A stretch of 64,000 nt of DNA from Erpetoichthys calabaricus (GCF_900747795.2 NC_041401.2:70237688-70301687); one strand, 5' to 3'; positions 1 through 11,075 are shown, counted from the first letter of the stretch. Program-made: numbers and translations. The notes: generated from the sequence alone by a model not told the origin.

Positions 1-470
1 TCAGAGTGCAGTATGGATGGAACAATAAGACGACATTATCAGGAGAATTTTGTGATTAAAGGTGTGGTTTTTAAGACAGTGGTGAGACCAGAAATGATGT
101 GTGGAGCTGAGACATGGATAGTAAAGGGAGCGCCGGAAAAGAAGTTAGATGTGGCAGAGATGATATTGTCAAGATGGATGTGTGGAGTTACAAATAAAAA
201 GGACAGAATAAGAAATGAGATGATCAGAGGTACAACAAAAGTGGGAGAGATATAAAAAAAAAAAAAGGCAGAGGAAAGTTGGCTGAAGTGGTATCGAGGC
301 GAGGAATATATGGGCAAAAGAGTGATGGGAATCAAAGGGCAGGGAAGAAAAAACGAAGGAAGCCAAATTGGAGATGGATTGATTTAAAAAAAAAAAATCT
401 GAGAGAGACGGGTTTGACTCTGGTGAGGAGTTGTAGGACTGAGCTGTTTAGAGAAAGTTGATGAGGCACA
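1..470 (+). mobile_element. RTE-type LINE, 3' end of the reverse-transcriptase ORF (degenerate)
   Basis: The + strand from position 13 reads as the C-terminal part of an RTE-type LINE polyprotein. Visible pieces are VVRPEMMCGAETW, the LDVAEM...RWMCGVT block and IRNEMIRGTTKVGEI, then after frame breaks near 250 and 390 the arginine/lysine-rich GRP-like and W-D stretch. The 5' part of the element lies left of the window. Several frameshifts make it non-coding. Family assignment rests on recalled similarity of these C-terminal blocks to RTE elements of fishes and amphibians. Confidence 0.75.
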
Positions 471-1865
471 TTTGAGGAAAAAATTAAGAGGAATGTGAAG
501 AGCAGACAAACACTAAACGAAGAAAAGCTGCAGGGTCCTCAGCATCACAACCAGTAATGGGTCTGTCAGGAAAAAAATAGAGTACGTAACCAGAACAACT
601 GGAAAACAAGAATGAAAGTTATGATGGAGATGAAAATCCTAAAAACAACACAAAAACTCAAGAGTCTTAACGTACAGCTTTAGAAACAAAAATCTGCAGC
701 TACATGGGGTCTCCAGGCCTGAACTTGAGAGCACCTTTAACAACACTTTCAGTTCCTTCAGTTTCTCACCAGCAATGAGAAATAATGAAAGTGATGAGTA
801 AATAAAACTTCTGCCAGGAGATTCAGAACACACCTGGGAATTGGTGTGTGGGCTGAAAGTATTAATAGCAGACGCAAACATACGTCCAGTAGGCCAGGAT
901 TGAAGCTGATGATACACGTTCAAGTCAGACCTCCTTCTGGAAACCGTGTCTCGACTCGGGCTGACCTCAGGTCATTACAAATACCTTTGCAAGATGAATT
1001 CCCCAATGCTTTGTCTGAATGCTGCTTTAAATTTTAGAAGTAATAATAGTAGGATTGCTTGTTTTAATACATTCATCTATTTAATTTTAAATAAATGTAA
1101 TTTTAAGGTTGGTTCTCTTTGTAGAAAATGTCCTGATGGGTAATTCCAGGCCATTACTGGTAATCCTTTAACATGCCATAAAATGAAAATGTGCAGCACC
1201 TCCAAGCATGAGCCACGAGAGTGCTAGGAATGGTCATAGCTTAAAATTCACACTTTACCATTTATTCACGTTTTTGAGGTTTATATAGCTAGTTTTATAA
1301 GTTAGTTGCATTTCTATGATACTGTAGCTACTTTAAATGGTATCTGTAAGTATGTATGGCTTTCTTGGTGTGACAATAAAAACTGACAAGTGGAGCGAGA
1401 AGAAGGAATAGAGCATCAGCCGGGATGTGCATATGTAGAGAAATGAATTTAAAAACCAGAAACTATCAGTTGTGCATAATTCAAATGCAGCTTAAAGTGC
1501 TTTACAAAAATTATACAGATACTTAGTTCTAATTATATAAAAAGCAAAGTTTCTAAATGAAATTATTACTTAATGGATGCTTTCCAATTATTATTAATAA
1601 AGTACAGAGTAGCTTAAAGACTGATACATGTAATATTACAATTACAATGGAAGACGAAACAGGAACTTCAGAAAGTAAATGTCGGCAGGTTGGTATTGTT
1701 TAGTAGCTCAAGAATCCCAGGACTTGATGACCGTTATGGAAGAAATCAAACGACTAGGACAAGTCTGATAAAACCTCTTTGAGCCAGGAACCAAAGAGCG
1801 TTAAGGAGCATGCGCTGATACAGTATATTGCTGCACCCATCACATGATCCCAGATTAGGGCCTGA
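471..1865. other. No gene recognised
   Basis: AT-rich DNA. Short ORFs (for example 639-923 on the - strand and 846-1143 on the +) have no recognisable domain or splice context. No RNA gene was seen. Confidence 0.5.
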
Positions 1866-2159
1866 ACACCACAACAACAACAACATTTATTTCTACAGCA
1901 CATTTTCATACAAATAATGTAGCTCAAAGTGCTTTACATGATGAAAAAAAGAGACAAAGTAAGAATTAAAATCAGAGAAAACTAATTAACATAGAATAAG
2001 AGTAAGCTCCGATGGCCAGGGAGGACAGAAAAAACAAAAAAAAACTCCAGACGGCTGGAGAAAAAATAAACTCTGCAGGGGTTCCAGACCATGAGACCAC
2101 CCAGCCCCCTCTGGGCATTCTACCTAACATAAATGACCTCAATCAGTCCTCATTGTATT

Positions 2160-2160
<1 letters not shown>
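1866..2160. repeat. Interspersed repeat of unknown class, left half
   Basis: The segment has a recurrent-looking fish repeat composition (blocks reading as 'tttatttctacagcacattt', then 'agctcaaagtgctttacat'). It stops at the GATA array. What looks like its continuation resumes at about 3304, so the LINE at 2161-3303 probably interrupts it. The class is not identified. Confidence 0.4.

Positions 2161-2202
<42 letters not shown>
2161..2202 (+). repeat. (GATA)n microsatellite, the 3' tail of the adjacent LINE
   Basis: About ten GATA units. Read on the - strand this is the (TATC)n tail that directly follows the LINE 3' end. The same junction (ggattaataaagtatctatc) recurs on the + strand at 19470. 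Confidence 0.9.
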
Positions 2203-2203
<1 letters not shown>

Positions 2204-3303
2204 CTTTATTAATCCCAATGGGAAATTCACATTCTTCAGCAGCAGCATACTGATACAATAAATAATATTAAATTAAAGAATGATAATAATACAGGTGAAA
2301 AAAACAGACAATAACTATGTATAATGTTAAATGTTAACGTTTACCCCCCCTGGTGGAATTAAAGAGTCGCATAGTTTGGGGGAGGAACGATCTCCTCAGT
2401 CTGTCAGTGGAGCAGGACAGTGACAGCAGTCTGTCGCTGAAGCTGCTCTTCTGTCTGGAGATGACATTATTTAGTGGATGCAGTGGATTCTCCATAATTG
2501 ATAGGAGCCTGCTGAGCGCCCTTCGCTCTGCCACAGATGTTAAACTGTCCAGCTCCATGCCAACAATAGAGCCTGCCTTCCTCACCAGTTTGTCCAGGCG
2601 TGAGGCGTCTTTCCTCTTAATGCTGCCTCCCCAGCACACCACTGCGTAGAAGAGGGCGCTCGCCACAACTGTTTGATAGAACATCTGCAGCATCTTATTG
2701 CAGATGTTGAAGGAAGCCAGCCTTCTAAGGAAGTATAACCGGCTTTGTGCTTTCTTGCACAGCGCATCAGTATTGGCAGTCCAGTCTAATTTATCATCCA
2801 GCTGCACTCCCAGGTATTTATAGGTCTGCACCATCTGCACACAGTCACCTTTGATGATCACTGGGTCTATGAGGGGTCTGGGCCTCCTAAAATCCACTAC
2901 CAGCTCCTTGGTTTTGCTGGTGTTCAGGTGTAGGTGGTTTGAGTCGGACCATTTAACAAAGTCATTGATTAGGTCCCTATACTCCTCCTCCAGCCCATTC
3001 CTGATACAGCCCACGATAGCAGTGTCATCAGCGAACTTTTGCACATGGCAGGACTCCGAGTTGTATTGGAAGTCCGATGTATATAGGCTGAACAGGACCG
3101 GAGAAAGTACAGTCCCTTGTGGCGCTCCTGTGTTGCTGACCACAATGTCAGACGTGCAGTTCCCAAGACGCACATACTGAGGTCTGTCTTTAAGATAGTC
3201 CACGATCCATGCCACTAGGTATGAATCTAATCCCATCTCTGTCAGCTTGTCCCTAAGGAGCAGAGGTTGGATTGTGTTGAAGGCGCTAGAGAAGTCTTCA
3301 GGG
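2203..3303 (-). mobile_element. 5'-truncated CR1/jockey-like LINE with a long open RT fragment
   Basis: On the - strand, 3335-2334 is open for 333 codons. From about 3303 the reading is a reverse transcriptase: DFSSAFNTI (start of the palm), LKDRPQYVRLGN, GAPQGTVLSPVLF, the catalytic KFADDTAIVG, and YKYLGVQLDDKLDW, followed by the thumb region FYQTVVASALFYAVVCWG and a C-terminal SFLPQTMRLFN block. The endonuclease and N-terminal RT are missing, so the copy is 5'-truncated inside the palm. The uninterrupted frame suggests a fairly young insertion. Downstream on the - strand come a short 3' UTR, AATAAA-like sequence and the (TATC)n tail. The exact clade (CR1, L2 or Rex1) is uncertain. Confidence 0.85.
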
Positions 3304-3580
3304 TTCTCATGGAAGGACTTGATGATGACGGTCATGTGGACATCTGGATTTAATCCATCAATGTAGGGACATCATGGTGCTTTGATTAGGTGGAAACAGA
3401 AGAGAGAGTAGGGGTTAGTACGGATTTTAGAGCCACCATGAATAGTTATGATAATTAATTGAATATACAGAGCATCAGGATTAAACTAAAATGAAGTTAT
3501 GAGAAGGCCATGTTAAAGTAATAAGTTTTTAGCAGTTTTTTAAAGCCATACAATGGGTGACACCTCAGCACCACACTAGT
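3304..3580. repeat. Interspersed repeat of unknown class, right half
   Basis: Starts 'agggttctcatggaaggact' and runs through 'ttagagccaccatgaatag'. It looks like the continuation of the repeat broken at 2160. The join is inferred from recalled fish repeat sequence, not from an alignment. Confidence 0.35.
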
Positions 3581-3639
3581 TCAGATGGAATTGAACAGCG
3601 AGAGGTGGCTGGAGTGCCAATCCTGCCACCAACCCCAGA

Positions 3640-3810
3640 GTTTTCCCTACTTACAGGGCTGGCTGCAGATTAACGTCATACCCAGGATGGACGGAGCAAT
3701 TATTGCAGGTTAAGGGCCCAACAGAGTAGAGTCACTTCTGGCATTTACGGGATTTGAACAGCCAACCTTGCGATTGCCAGATCCCTAGCCTCAGAGCCAC
3801 CACTCCACCC
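3640..3810 (-). repeat. tRNA-derived SINE fragment (V-SINE-like core)
   Basis: The - strand begins with gggtggagtggtggctctga, has a B-box-like 'ttcaaatccc', and then the 'gggcccttaacctg' core. The same unit occurs more fully at 40121-40374 and 32385-32566. This copy lacks the poly(A) end. Confidence 0.6.
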
Positions 3811-3829
3811 ATAGGAGGATGACTGGACT

Positions 3830-4110
3830 GAGATGTATCATGCAGAGGTGTTATCACCAGACAGCATTAACCAGCAGATTGGAGTTGTTCATAAGTAGTA
3901 TAGGCCCTCACAGGTGTCTCCATATTCTGTATGTATAGAGGTGCTCATCCATTGACTAGTCTGTAGGCAAGCACCAAGGATTTGAACTTAATGCATGCTG
4001 CTACAGGGAGCCAATATAGTCATCAGAAGAGAGGAGTGATGTGTGCACGCCTCAGATGTTTGGACACCAGCAATGTTGCTGCATTTGGAAATCATGTGCA
4101 GTGTGCATCG
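3830..4110 (-). mobile_element. L2-type LINE 3' fragment, decayed
   Basis: On the - strand it matches the 3' end of the L2 copy at 25880-27140: the antisense of the segment around 26530-26680 (dcagcatgcattaag, acctgt...tatgg) is recognisable here with many differences. It is non-coding now. Confidence 0.55.
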
Positions 4111-4404
4111 ACCCATTGCTCTGTTTTCTTGATACTTAACTCATACAGAGAAAATAAAGATGTTCTCTAAAAGTAATTTTGACCTTAATGTGGTGTCCGG
4201 TTTCCCACTTGACTTGATTCTGTTCCGGTCGGTTCTGCCACATTTTCATTTTTATTTCGGTATAATGAACGTGGAGGTATCGAAGTTAGCTTGGCTCAGC
4301 CGACTGCTACGTGCGCCTCTGACAGCCGGATATTGACGTGAACGTGCGCAGTGCGCGCCGCTCAGTAACGGGACACGCGCACCCGTCCACGTTCAACAGC
4401 TGGT

Positions 4405-4478
4405 GGCGCCGTGGCTTAGTTGGTTAAAGCGCCTGTCTAGTAAACAGGAGATCCTGGGTTCGAATCCCAGCGGTGCCT
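4405..4478 (+). tRNA. tRNA-Thr (anticodon AGU)
   Basis: A 74-nt cloverleaf. The acceptor arm GGCGCCG pairs with CGGTGCC (one G-U), with discriminator T at 4478. The D arm carries GGCTTAGTTGGTTAAAGC. The anticodon stem CCTGT/ACAGG encloses CTAGTAA, giving anticodon AGT at 4439-4441. The T arm CTGGG-TTCGAAT-CCCAG is perfect. The A and B box promoters are internal. A TTTT run follows 21 nt downstream. It lies in a locally CpG-rich stretch. Everything looks functional, unlike the relatives near 6147 and at 16012. Confidence 0.95.
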
Positions 4479-5812
4479 GCTGAAAGTAACGGGAAACATT
4501 TTCAAATTCATTTGAGAACCCCCTCATAATGGCCACATTCAGGTTAATGCTTCCCACAAAATATGGAATTAACAGACGGCAACGTGTTAACTAGAAAATA
4601 TATGCATATACTACCACACAGCAACGAATATTTCTGTGCAGGTATAAACCCTGCTTATTACACTGGTTGGTTTCTCCTTACACTCAAAAGGCCCAATGGG
4701 TTCAATTACAGACCACGAGTTAGGATATAGCGGGTTGGATAATGACTGACTGACATCTAATAATGTTGATCAAGGTCCTGTGAAGTCACTCTCTAAATGA
4801 CATGGATTTGGAAATTTTTTACCAGTCCGTTGCAGACAGAGTGCTGTTCTACAGGGTGGTCTCTTCAGGAAGCAACTTGAGTTCACACGATACAAAACGT
4901 CTGAACAAACTGTCAGTAATGGCAGCTCCTTCACAGGACTGATTGTGGACAATCTAGAGGGTGTTGTGGAAAATCGATTCAATTAAAATATATTCAATTA
5001 AACTGAAAATTCCTCCTCATTAAAAAATGAATTTTTCACGGTACCAAGTTTAGCAGCAATCCATTTGAAAACCAACAGCATATGTTTATACACTATAAAT
5101 GTACTCATTTATATAAACTTGGATAGAATACTAAATATTAATACTCAAAATACTGGAAAATGGAGTAATGCAGAGTAAAGTAACATAAGGTCATTTAGCA
5201 AAAGAAGAAAGGGAATTAAACACTCAGCCTGCAAATGGCACAAGACACTGTAAGTCTCAATGCGACAATGCAGATTGCGGTGCCGTGAATTCTAAATGAT
5301 GAATTTCTAGCAGAGGCCGTTTACGCGGGTGTCAAAACGATGAACGAAAGATTGGATATAACGCAACGGGCCACCAAAGGTAGACATTCGAAAATATTTG
5401 AAGTGCACCTCTTCGTCATGTAGGTCAGCCACTCACGGAGATATTATTCTCGCCCTCTCTTCTCCACTTTAACTGTCCTGACATTCTACCTTCTCCATTT
5501 TTTCTCTTAATGTCGGTAATATGTCTTTCACCAGCAGCGTCTAACTTTCTGAGCTTTGACATTGTTAGCTATACGACATTGACCGAAAACTGTCACCTAC
5601 TGACATACAGATCATCAATGCGCCGATCGGATTCGCCGCCACACGTTTAAATGTAGTTTTTAGTCCTTGACAGCGCTTGCGCTTTGCCATGCCAGTCTGC
5701 GCAAACGATTCACGCGGAAACTACAGTATTAAACACCCAGAGGTTGAGACATGAGCGCGCGCGGTGCTCGCCGCACAGGGGTGGGGAGCGCGCACCGGTC
5801 TACTAAAATACA
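4479..5812. other. Gene-free segment with one small LINE scrap
   Basis: Mostly unassigned. At about 4825-4985 the + strand reads like the thumb of the same CR1-like LINE as at 2203-3303 (VLFYRVVSSGSNLSSHDTK, then RLNKLS) with stops. The part at 5640-5800 is CpG-rich. No host exon was recognised. Confidence 0.45.
4499..4502 (+). terminator. Pol III T-run after tRNA-Thr
   Basis: TTTT, 21 nt past the tRNA 3' end and the first T-run of four downstream. It is the likely RNA polymerase III stop. Confidence 0.6.
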
Positions 5813-5824
5813 ATACGATAACGA

Positions 5825-5924
5825 AAAGCCAAGCAAAATGACACCTTTTATTGGCTAACTAAAAAGATTACAATATGCAAGCTTTCGAGGCAACTCAGGC
5901 CCCTTCTTCAGGCAAGATGTAATC
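5825..5924. repeat. 100-bp truncated interspersed repeat with 12-bp target duplication
   Basis: Contains 'tgacaccttttattggctaa' and 'aagctttcgaggcaactca'. It is flanked by the direct repeat atacgataacga (5813-5824 and 5925-5936). Related copies lie at 11205-11310 and 56494-56640. The sequence resembles the terminal part of Penelope-like retroelements, but that family call is tentative. Confidence 0.7.
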
Positions 5925-6146
5925 ATACGATAACGAGTTATTTCTCTGGAGCGCTCTTCGCCGGGTGCAGCCGCAGAGCGCTGTGAACGAATTCTCAGGT
6001 AAAATGCAAGTGTCTGTATAGATTATATTATAGTACATATAAAAACACAAATTTGTTAAAATACAGAGGAAACAAAATAGAAACTAACTAACATAATGGA
6101 AACTAACAAATTCTGTCCATTAATTAACCACAGCAGCTGAAGGTGT

Positions 6147-6345
6147 AGTCTAGTAAACATATCCAGTTCGAATTCCATGGTGCCTGCTATCTGTAACTGG
6201 TATACGTTTTTTAGCGACTTCAGTTACATTTTCCCTTGAAAATTTCCTCAACATACATATTTATGGGGGACATTATGATCATATTCAGTTAATGCTCTCA
6301 AAAAATGCAACAAATATTTCATGTGTAATTAACAGATGACAATAA
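6147..6345 (+). pseudogene. Decayed local duplicate of the tRNA-Thr 3' half plus its flank
   Basis: The string 'gtctagtaaaca' (anticodon arm), 'ccagttcgaattcca' (T arm) and 'tggtgcctgct' match the tRNA at 4405-4478 with deletions. The following 150 bases also parallel 4479-4590: 'ttcagttaatgct' against 'ttcaggttaatgct', and 'taattaacagatgacaa' against 'gaattaacagacggcaa'. Because the non-tRNA flank is shared, this is a duplicated DNA block rather than a retroposed tRNA. Confidence 0.65.
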
Positions 6346-6349
6346 AACG

Positions 6350-8135
6350 GGCTTTCACACAGAGATATCCAAGCGTCAATCAAATGGCTTTATCGTCACT
6401 CCATCCATACACAGTATTGCAGCACACAGGGGCACGACAGAACGTTCCCCAAGACGGAGAATCAAGACATACTTAAACACGGGACAAGGGCAAGATAAAT
6501 ATAGAATACATAATAGATAACAAAATGAATACGAAAAATGCTGTATAAACTGCTAGAACATAAGAAAGAACTTAGACAAACAAGACCATCAAGCACGTTC
6601 GTTTAGCTAATAGCTAAGCTATCCCAATAGCTCTTCCAGATTCTTCTTAAAGGTTCTTAAGGCTTCTGCTTTGACTAAATGTCTCGGTAGCTCTTCTGTG
6701 AGGAGACAGGCACAACCGAGTTCAGGATCCAGACAATCAAGGGGCTGCAGAAATTCACAGAACTGATTTGGATGCTAGGGTACCTTCAGCCAGATAGAAC
6801 TTGGATAAATAGACTTTGTGAGTGCTCCTCCAAAATTCTGTGGGCTTTACAGATGCAACACTTGACAAAGATGCTTTTAATGGAGAGTAAAGGGGATCCA
6901 GTTATCTTTAGTGCCGTGTGCATCTGCTGTAGGACCTTACAGGCAGACAAGACACACTGCAGCTCTCAAACCTTCTTCTTTCAGCTGCACCTGTTAGGGG
7001 TCGCCACAGCGGATCATCTTCTTCCATATCTTTCTGTCCTCTGCATCTTGTTCTGTTACACCCATCACCTGCATGTCCTCTCTCACCACATCCATAAACC
7101 TTCTTTTAGGCCTTCCTCTTTCTTTCTTGCCTGGCAGCTCTATCCTTAGCATCCTTATCCCAATATACCTGCTAACTCTCTCCCCTTACCAGTCATACTG
7201 CCAACATTCAGAGTTCCTACCCTCAGTTCCACTCTCTTTACTTTCCTCCTCTCCTCCTGCCTCCGGACACGTCTCCTTCCTCTTCTTCTCCTTCTTCGGC
7301 CAACAGTAGCCCAATTTCTGCCAGCACCCTGTTGGCTAACAGTACTGGTGGCGGTCGTTGTTAACCCGGTGCTCGACCAATCTGGTATGGAAATTTGTAT
7401 TGTTGTCTGCATATTGATTTGACAAAATTTTACACTGGATGCCCTTCCTGACATAACCCTCCCCATTTATCCGGGCTTGGGACCGTCACGAAGAAACACA
7501 CTGGTTTGTACATCCCCTGTGGCTGAATTACTGCAGCTCTCAAACCAAATGGTAATATAGCTTGTCAAAATGCTCTCACTGGTGACCCTGTAGAATGTGG
7601 AGAGAAGGGGCAGAGGTTGGCTTGCTTTTCTCAGTCACGGAAGCAAGTGAAGACACTGCTGCACCTTCTTGGCTATAGATGTGGAGTTAATTCACCAAGT
7701 AAGGTCAGCTGCCAGGTGCACACCAAGGAATTTGTTGCTCTTGAGCAGTTCCACAACAGAGACCTCAATGTGCACTGAGATGAGGGCAGCATGTGCCTAT
7801 TTGATGTAAAAAAAAAGTATCTTTCATCTTGTCCACTTTAAGAGACAGATTATTGCACTTGCACTAGTTTGCCAATCATCATATCTCCATTCTGTTAGAT
7901 GACTTACACCCATTGCTGATGAGACCCACCATCATTGTGTCAGCAAATATAATGATGGTGTCAGAGCTGTACACATCCCGGGACACCACTACTAAGTGCG
8001 ATGCTGTTGGAGGTGTTGTTTCCAATGTGCACTGTCTGGGGTTTCTCTGCAGTTGCATAGAGAAGTGCTGAAGCCTGGCAGACTCAGCTTCCCTATGAGC
8101 TTCTAAGGGATGATGACACTGAATGCTGAATGGAA
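6350..8135 (-). mobile_element. CR1/Rex1-like LINE, degenerate, split by an RTE derivative
   Basis: The - strand from about 8135 reads as a reverse-transcriptase palm: HSAFSVIIP*KLIGKLS, CNCRETPDSAHW, then a NISKTK/VDF-like area and 'LGVHLAADLT' around 7700. It continues after the insertion at 6973-7529 into the finger/thumb part and a 3' region near 6500. Many stops and frame shifts show it is old. The 17-bp duplication around the insert proves that 6956 and 7546 were once contiguous LINE sequence. Confidence 0.65.
6973..7529 (-). mobile_element. 557-bp internally deleted RTE element (5' end joined to 3' end) with 17-bp TSD
   Basis: On the - strand the element starts with the RTE 5' region (cagccacaggggatg...), enters the start of ORF2 (RVELRVGTLNVGSMTGKGRE, 7230-7155), then jumps to the extreme C-terminus of the same ORF (GRPKRRFMDVVREDMQVMG... 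ending IRCGDP and a stop near 7005) and a short 3' tail. The whole endonuclease core and reverse transcriptase are missing. It is flanked by the perfect direct repeat actgcagctctcaaacc (6956-6972 and 7530-7546), so it moved as a unit, presumably with enzymes from a full-length RTE. Confidence 0.85.
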
Positions 8136-8637
8136 GTCTATGGACAGCACTCTACCGTAAGTGTCTCTTCTGCCCACATGGGACAGGGCCAGATGATGAG
8201 TAGACGATATGGCATCCACAGTAGAACTGTTCAGGCAAACTGGAGAGGGTCATATGATGAGGAAGGTCTGGTTTCCAGGTGGCCAAAGACTAGCCTCTCA
8301 AAACACTTCATGGTCACCAATGAATATTACTATGTCACTTAAAAGAAATATACTTAATTATAAGAGGAAATTAATTAAAACAAAATTGCAGGTAGGCATC
8401 TGTACTTTTATACTGTTTGGTCTTTACTCCAATTCAAAAGTGGTTCAATAACATCTAAATATGTTTATAAGGTTTCTATAAAACTCGGTTCCAAAATTAT
8501 ATAGAACCATGTGCCACCAGAAAAAAAATAATTAAATATAAAGGGTCACTTATGGTCCTGATAAACAACTGCATTTCATTCCGTATAATCAGCCATTAGC
8601 ACAGCTCTTGAAGGCAGCAGCTTAGTTTTAATATAAA
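8136..8637. other. No gene recognised
   Basis: AT-rich intergenic sequence between a LINE and a Helitron. Only short frames without domains. Confidence 0.5.
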
Positions 8638-9678
8638 CTAGGGGAGTTTGCCCCCTGCATGCCAATCCCCCCAGTCTGCGCTACGCGCCAGCCACCTCAC
8701 GTCTCTGCCAGTCGCGAATGTGGATTTCACTTTCACCAAACAACAAATCTTTGAATTCTCACGGATACGCCTCTTCATTGGGAAGAAACACTTCTTTTCA
8801 AAGATGGCAACACGAATTAGACGATCTACAAGTCTCCGACTTAAAGTTTAAAGCCAAACAATATCTACATACAGTACTTCTGTCATATCACCTATGTCCA
8901 TATATTCAATCTCCTTTCACTTTTACCTTTTCATCAATATCGCACTGAATTTTGATTCCGTGTTTTGAATTACATCGTGACAACACAACATATACTGTAA
9001 CTGCCTGTGAGTGAATATCATTTCTTTCTCTCCACAAGAAATGTGTCCAACAATAGCATTCACACAAATGAGAAATGAGTGAACTGTGTGCGTGGTTATG
9101 TGGGCAGGACTTTTCCAAATCTCTTTGCATAAGCTCTTGTCTCGCAGGGCTTGAAATTTTCTCTCACGGGATTTCACTTTCGCCAAACAACAAATCTTTT
9201 AATTCTCATGGATACGCCTCTTCATTGGGAAGAAACACTACTTTTTTTTTCTCTAATGGCAACATGAATTAGATGATCTACAAGTCTGCGACTTTTTAAA
9301 GTTTAAAGCCAAACAATATATTCAATCTCTTTTCACTGTTCCGTTATTTCACCAAGTAATAATTTCCATTTGTTTGCGCTAATGCAATCTTTACTATCCT
9401 TTTTTTTGAGACTTTCGATTTTTAGTACTTCCATTAGCTCTAACCTGCTCTGCATGTGTACCACGCCAACGTTTTTTAATTTTTTACGACGTTCTACTTT
9501 GTCATGTAACTCTTTGTCATTTATTTCTGGCCCCGGGTGTGGTTAAATCTCTTGGCACCAAGTCTCGTCTCGCAGGACATGAAAGTATCTCTCTGAGAAA
9601 GTCACGTGTCATTGCAGGCTAAAAAGTCTTGTCTAGTTCAAGAATTTTTTTATTATAATATTATAATTATAACAGAGA
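8638..9678 (-). mobile_element. Helitron relic (3' end at 8638, 5' end near 9678)
   Basis: The - strand ends at CTAG (8641-8638), preceded by a CG-rich hairpin-like tail (ggcaaactcccc) typical of Helitrons. At 9030-8945 (- strand) there is a damaged helicase C-terminus (GEKEMIFTHRQLQ..., compare the better copy at 45389-45189). The inferred 5' end starts TCTCTGTTATAATTATAAT near 9678. It lacks most of the Rep/helicase ORF. A segment is repeated within it (8724-8870 and 9171-9310). Confidence 0.65.
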
Positions 9679-10719
9679 GATGTGGCTGCTGATAGGGCTT
9701 TTTATTAGCAAGCACGATGTCACCAATTTTTGTGAATATTACTTTTGGAACCTCAGTGATGGCTTCTTAATTCTGACAGGACACATTGCTGCATGTCTGT
9801 GTGTGGTTTGTTACAAAAGGCACCAACCATCTGTTGTAAATTTGATAAGGGAGGACAAGAGTTAACTTCACTTGTTAAGCAACCAAGCAGAAGGGATTCC
9901 CTCACCATGATCTTGTGTGTCTCTTGGTAACTTTCATCAAATGTAAAGTTTTAATTGGGCAGAAAAATAGTGCAAGATACGTGTCTAAATTCAGCATCTT
10001 AAAGGCTCTTCCAATATCGGTCCCACTGACACATCTTCATACATAATGGCTGCAGGACTGCCAGGTTAACAGCCTTCAAGTAAAGCACTTCTCTCACTAG
10101 CTTCCTGCTCCCATTCTGATTCAAAGAAAGCAGAACTAAAACTGGTGTCTTATCCTTACAGTGATCACTATAGTTTCTCAACAGTTTTGGTTATTTTTTC
10201 CGTTATATAACGTTACATATTATAAGTGGTCATGATTTTTCTTTTGGTCTGCCCTTCTTCTCCATTCTTGGTGTCCTTTGCAGTATAGACATATAGAAAG
10301 TAAATTAGTTTTCCACTCAAGAAAACCATAGTTACAAAACATAATGAACCCAGCTATGGGAGGTACTGTATGTTCTGCAAAAAAGCAAACAAAAATTAAA
10401 ATTATACAATAAAAAGAACTGGAACACTACTTTAAACTTTAACTTTAACCACATTCCACACTGTCTTCATTCTTGTCTTACTCTAAGTAAACAAGTCACC
10501 AAAACAACAGATGACCCCATCAAGAAGTTTGACTTTAATGATTTACTCATTTTCAAACTTAAAAGTTAAACGACTGTAATCATTATATACACAAAACAAC
10601 ACTTCTACAACAATTCTGCTTTCATTTCATATACTGTGCACAGCTCTTAATATCTTAATAATAAGAATATTATTAAGATTGATGAGCTATAGACATTAAA
10701 GGGGATTCTAGTCACAATG
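9679..10719. other. No gene recognised
   Basis: About 1 kb of AT-rich DNA. The - strand frame 10181-9999 has no known domain. An 'aataatattattaag' palindrome lies near 10660. No RNA gene. Confidence 0.5.
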
Positions 10720-10731
10720 AAGGTAATTTCA

Positions 10732-11075
10732 TCCATCCATTTTCCAACCCGCTGAATCCGAACACAGGGCCACGGGGGTCCGCCGGAGCCAATCCCAGCC
10801 AACACAGGGCACAAGGCAGGAACCAAACCCGGGCAGGGTGCCAACCCACCGCAGGACACACACAAACACACCCACGGGCCAATTTAGAATCGCCAATCCA
10901 CCTAACCTGCATGTCTTTGGACTGTGGGAGGAAACCGGAGCACCCGGAGGAAACCCACGCAGACACGGGGAGAACATGCAAACTCCACGCAGGGAGGGCC
11001 CGGGAATCGAACCCAGGTCCCCAGATCTCCCAACTGCGAGGCAGCAGCGCTACCCACTGCGCCACCGTGCCGCCC
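10732..11075 (-). repeat. Full-length tRNA-derived SINE with GGAT tail, 12-bp TSD
   Basis: On the - strand it starts gggcggcacggtggcgcagt (A-box area), has the B-box-like ggttcgattccc, then the body 'gtttgcatgttctccccgtg' and 'tccaaagacatgcaggttag', and ends in ggatggat repeats. It is flanked by aaggtaatttca (10720-10731 and 11076-11087). Same family as 15254, 15568, 20238 and 58568. Confidence 0.92.

Noticed and set aside
2161-2202. GATA array as a GATA-factor regulatory site
   Set aside because: It is the LINE 3' tail; the same tail occurs at 19482.
7155-7466. 103-codon - strand ORF as a gene
   Set aside because: Covers the 5' leader and the first codons of an RTE LINE in a 557-bp deleted copy; not a host gene.
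9999-10181. 60-codon - strand frame as a host exon
   Set aside because: No family recognised and no convincing splice sites or neighbours.
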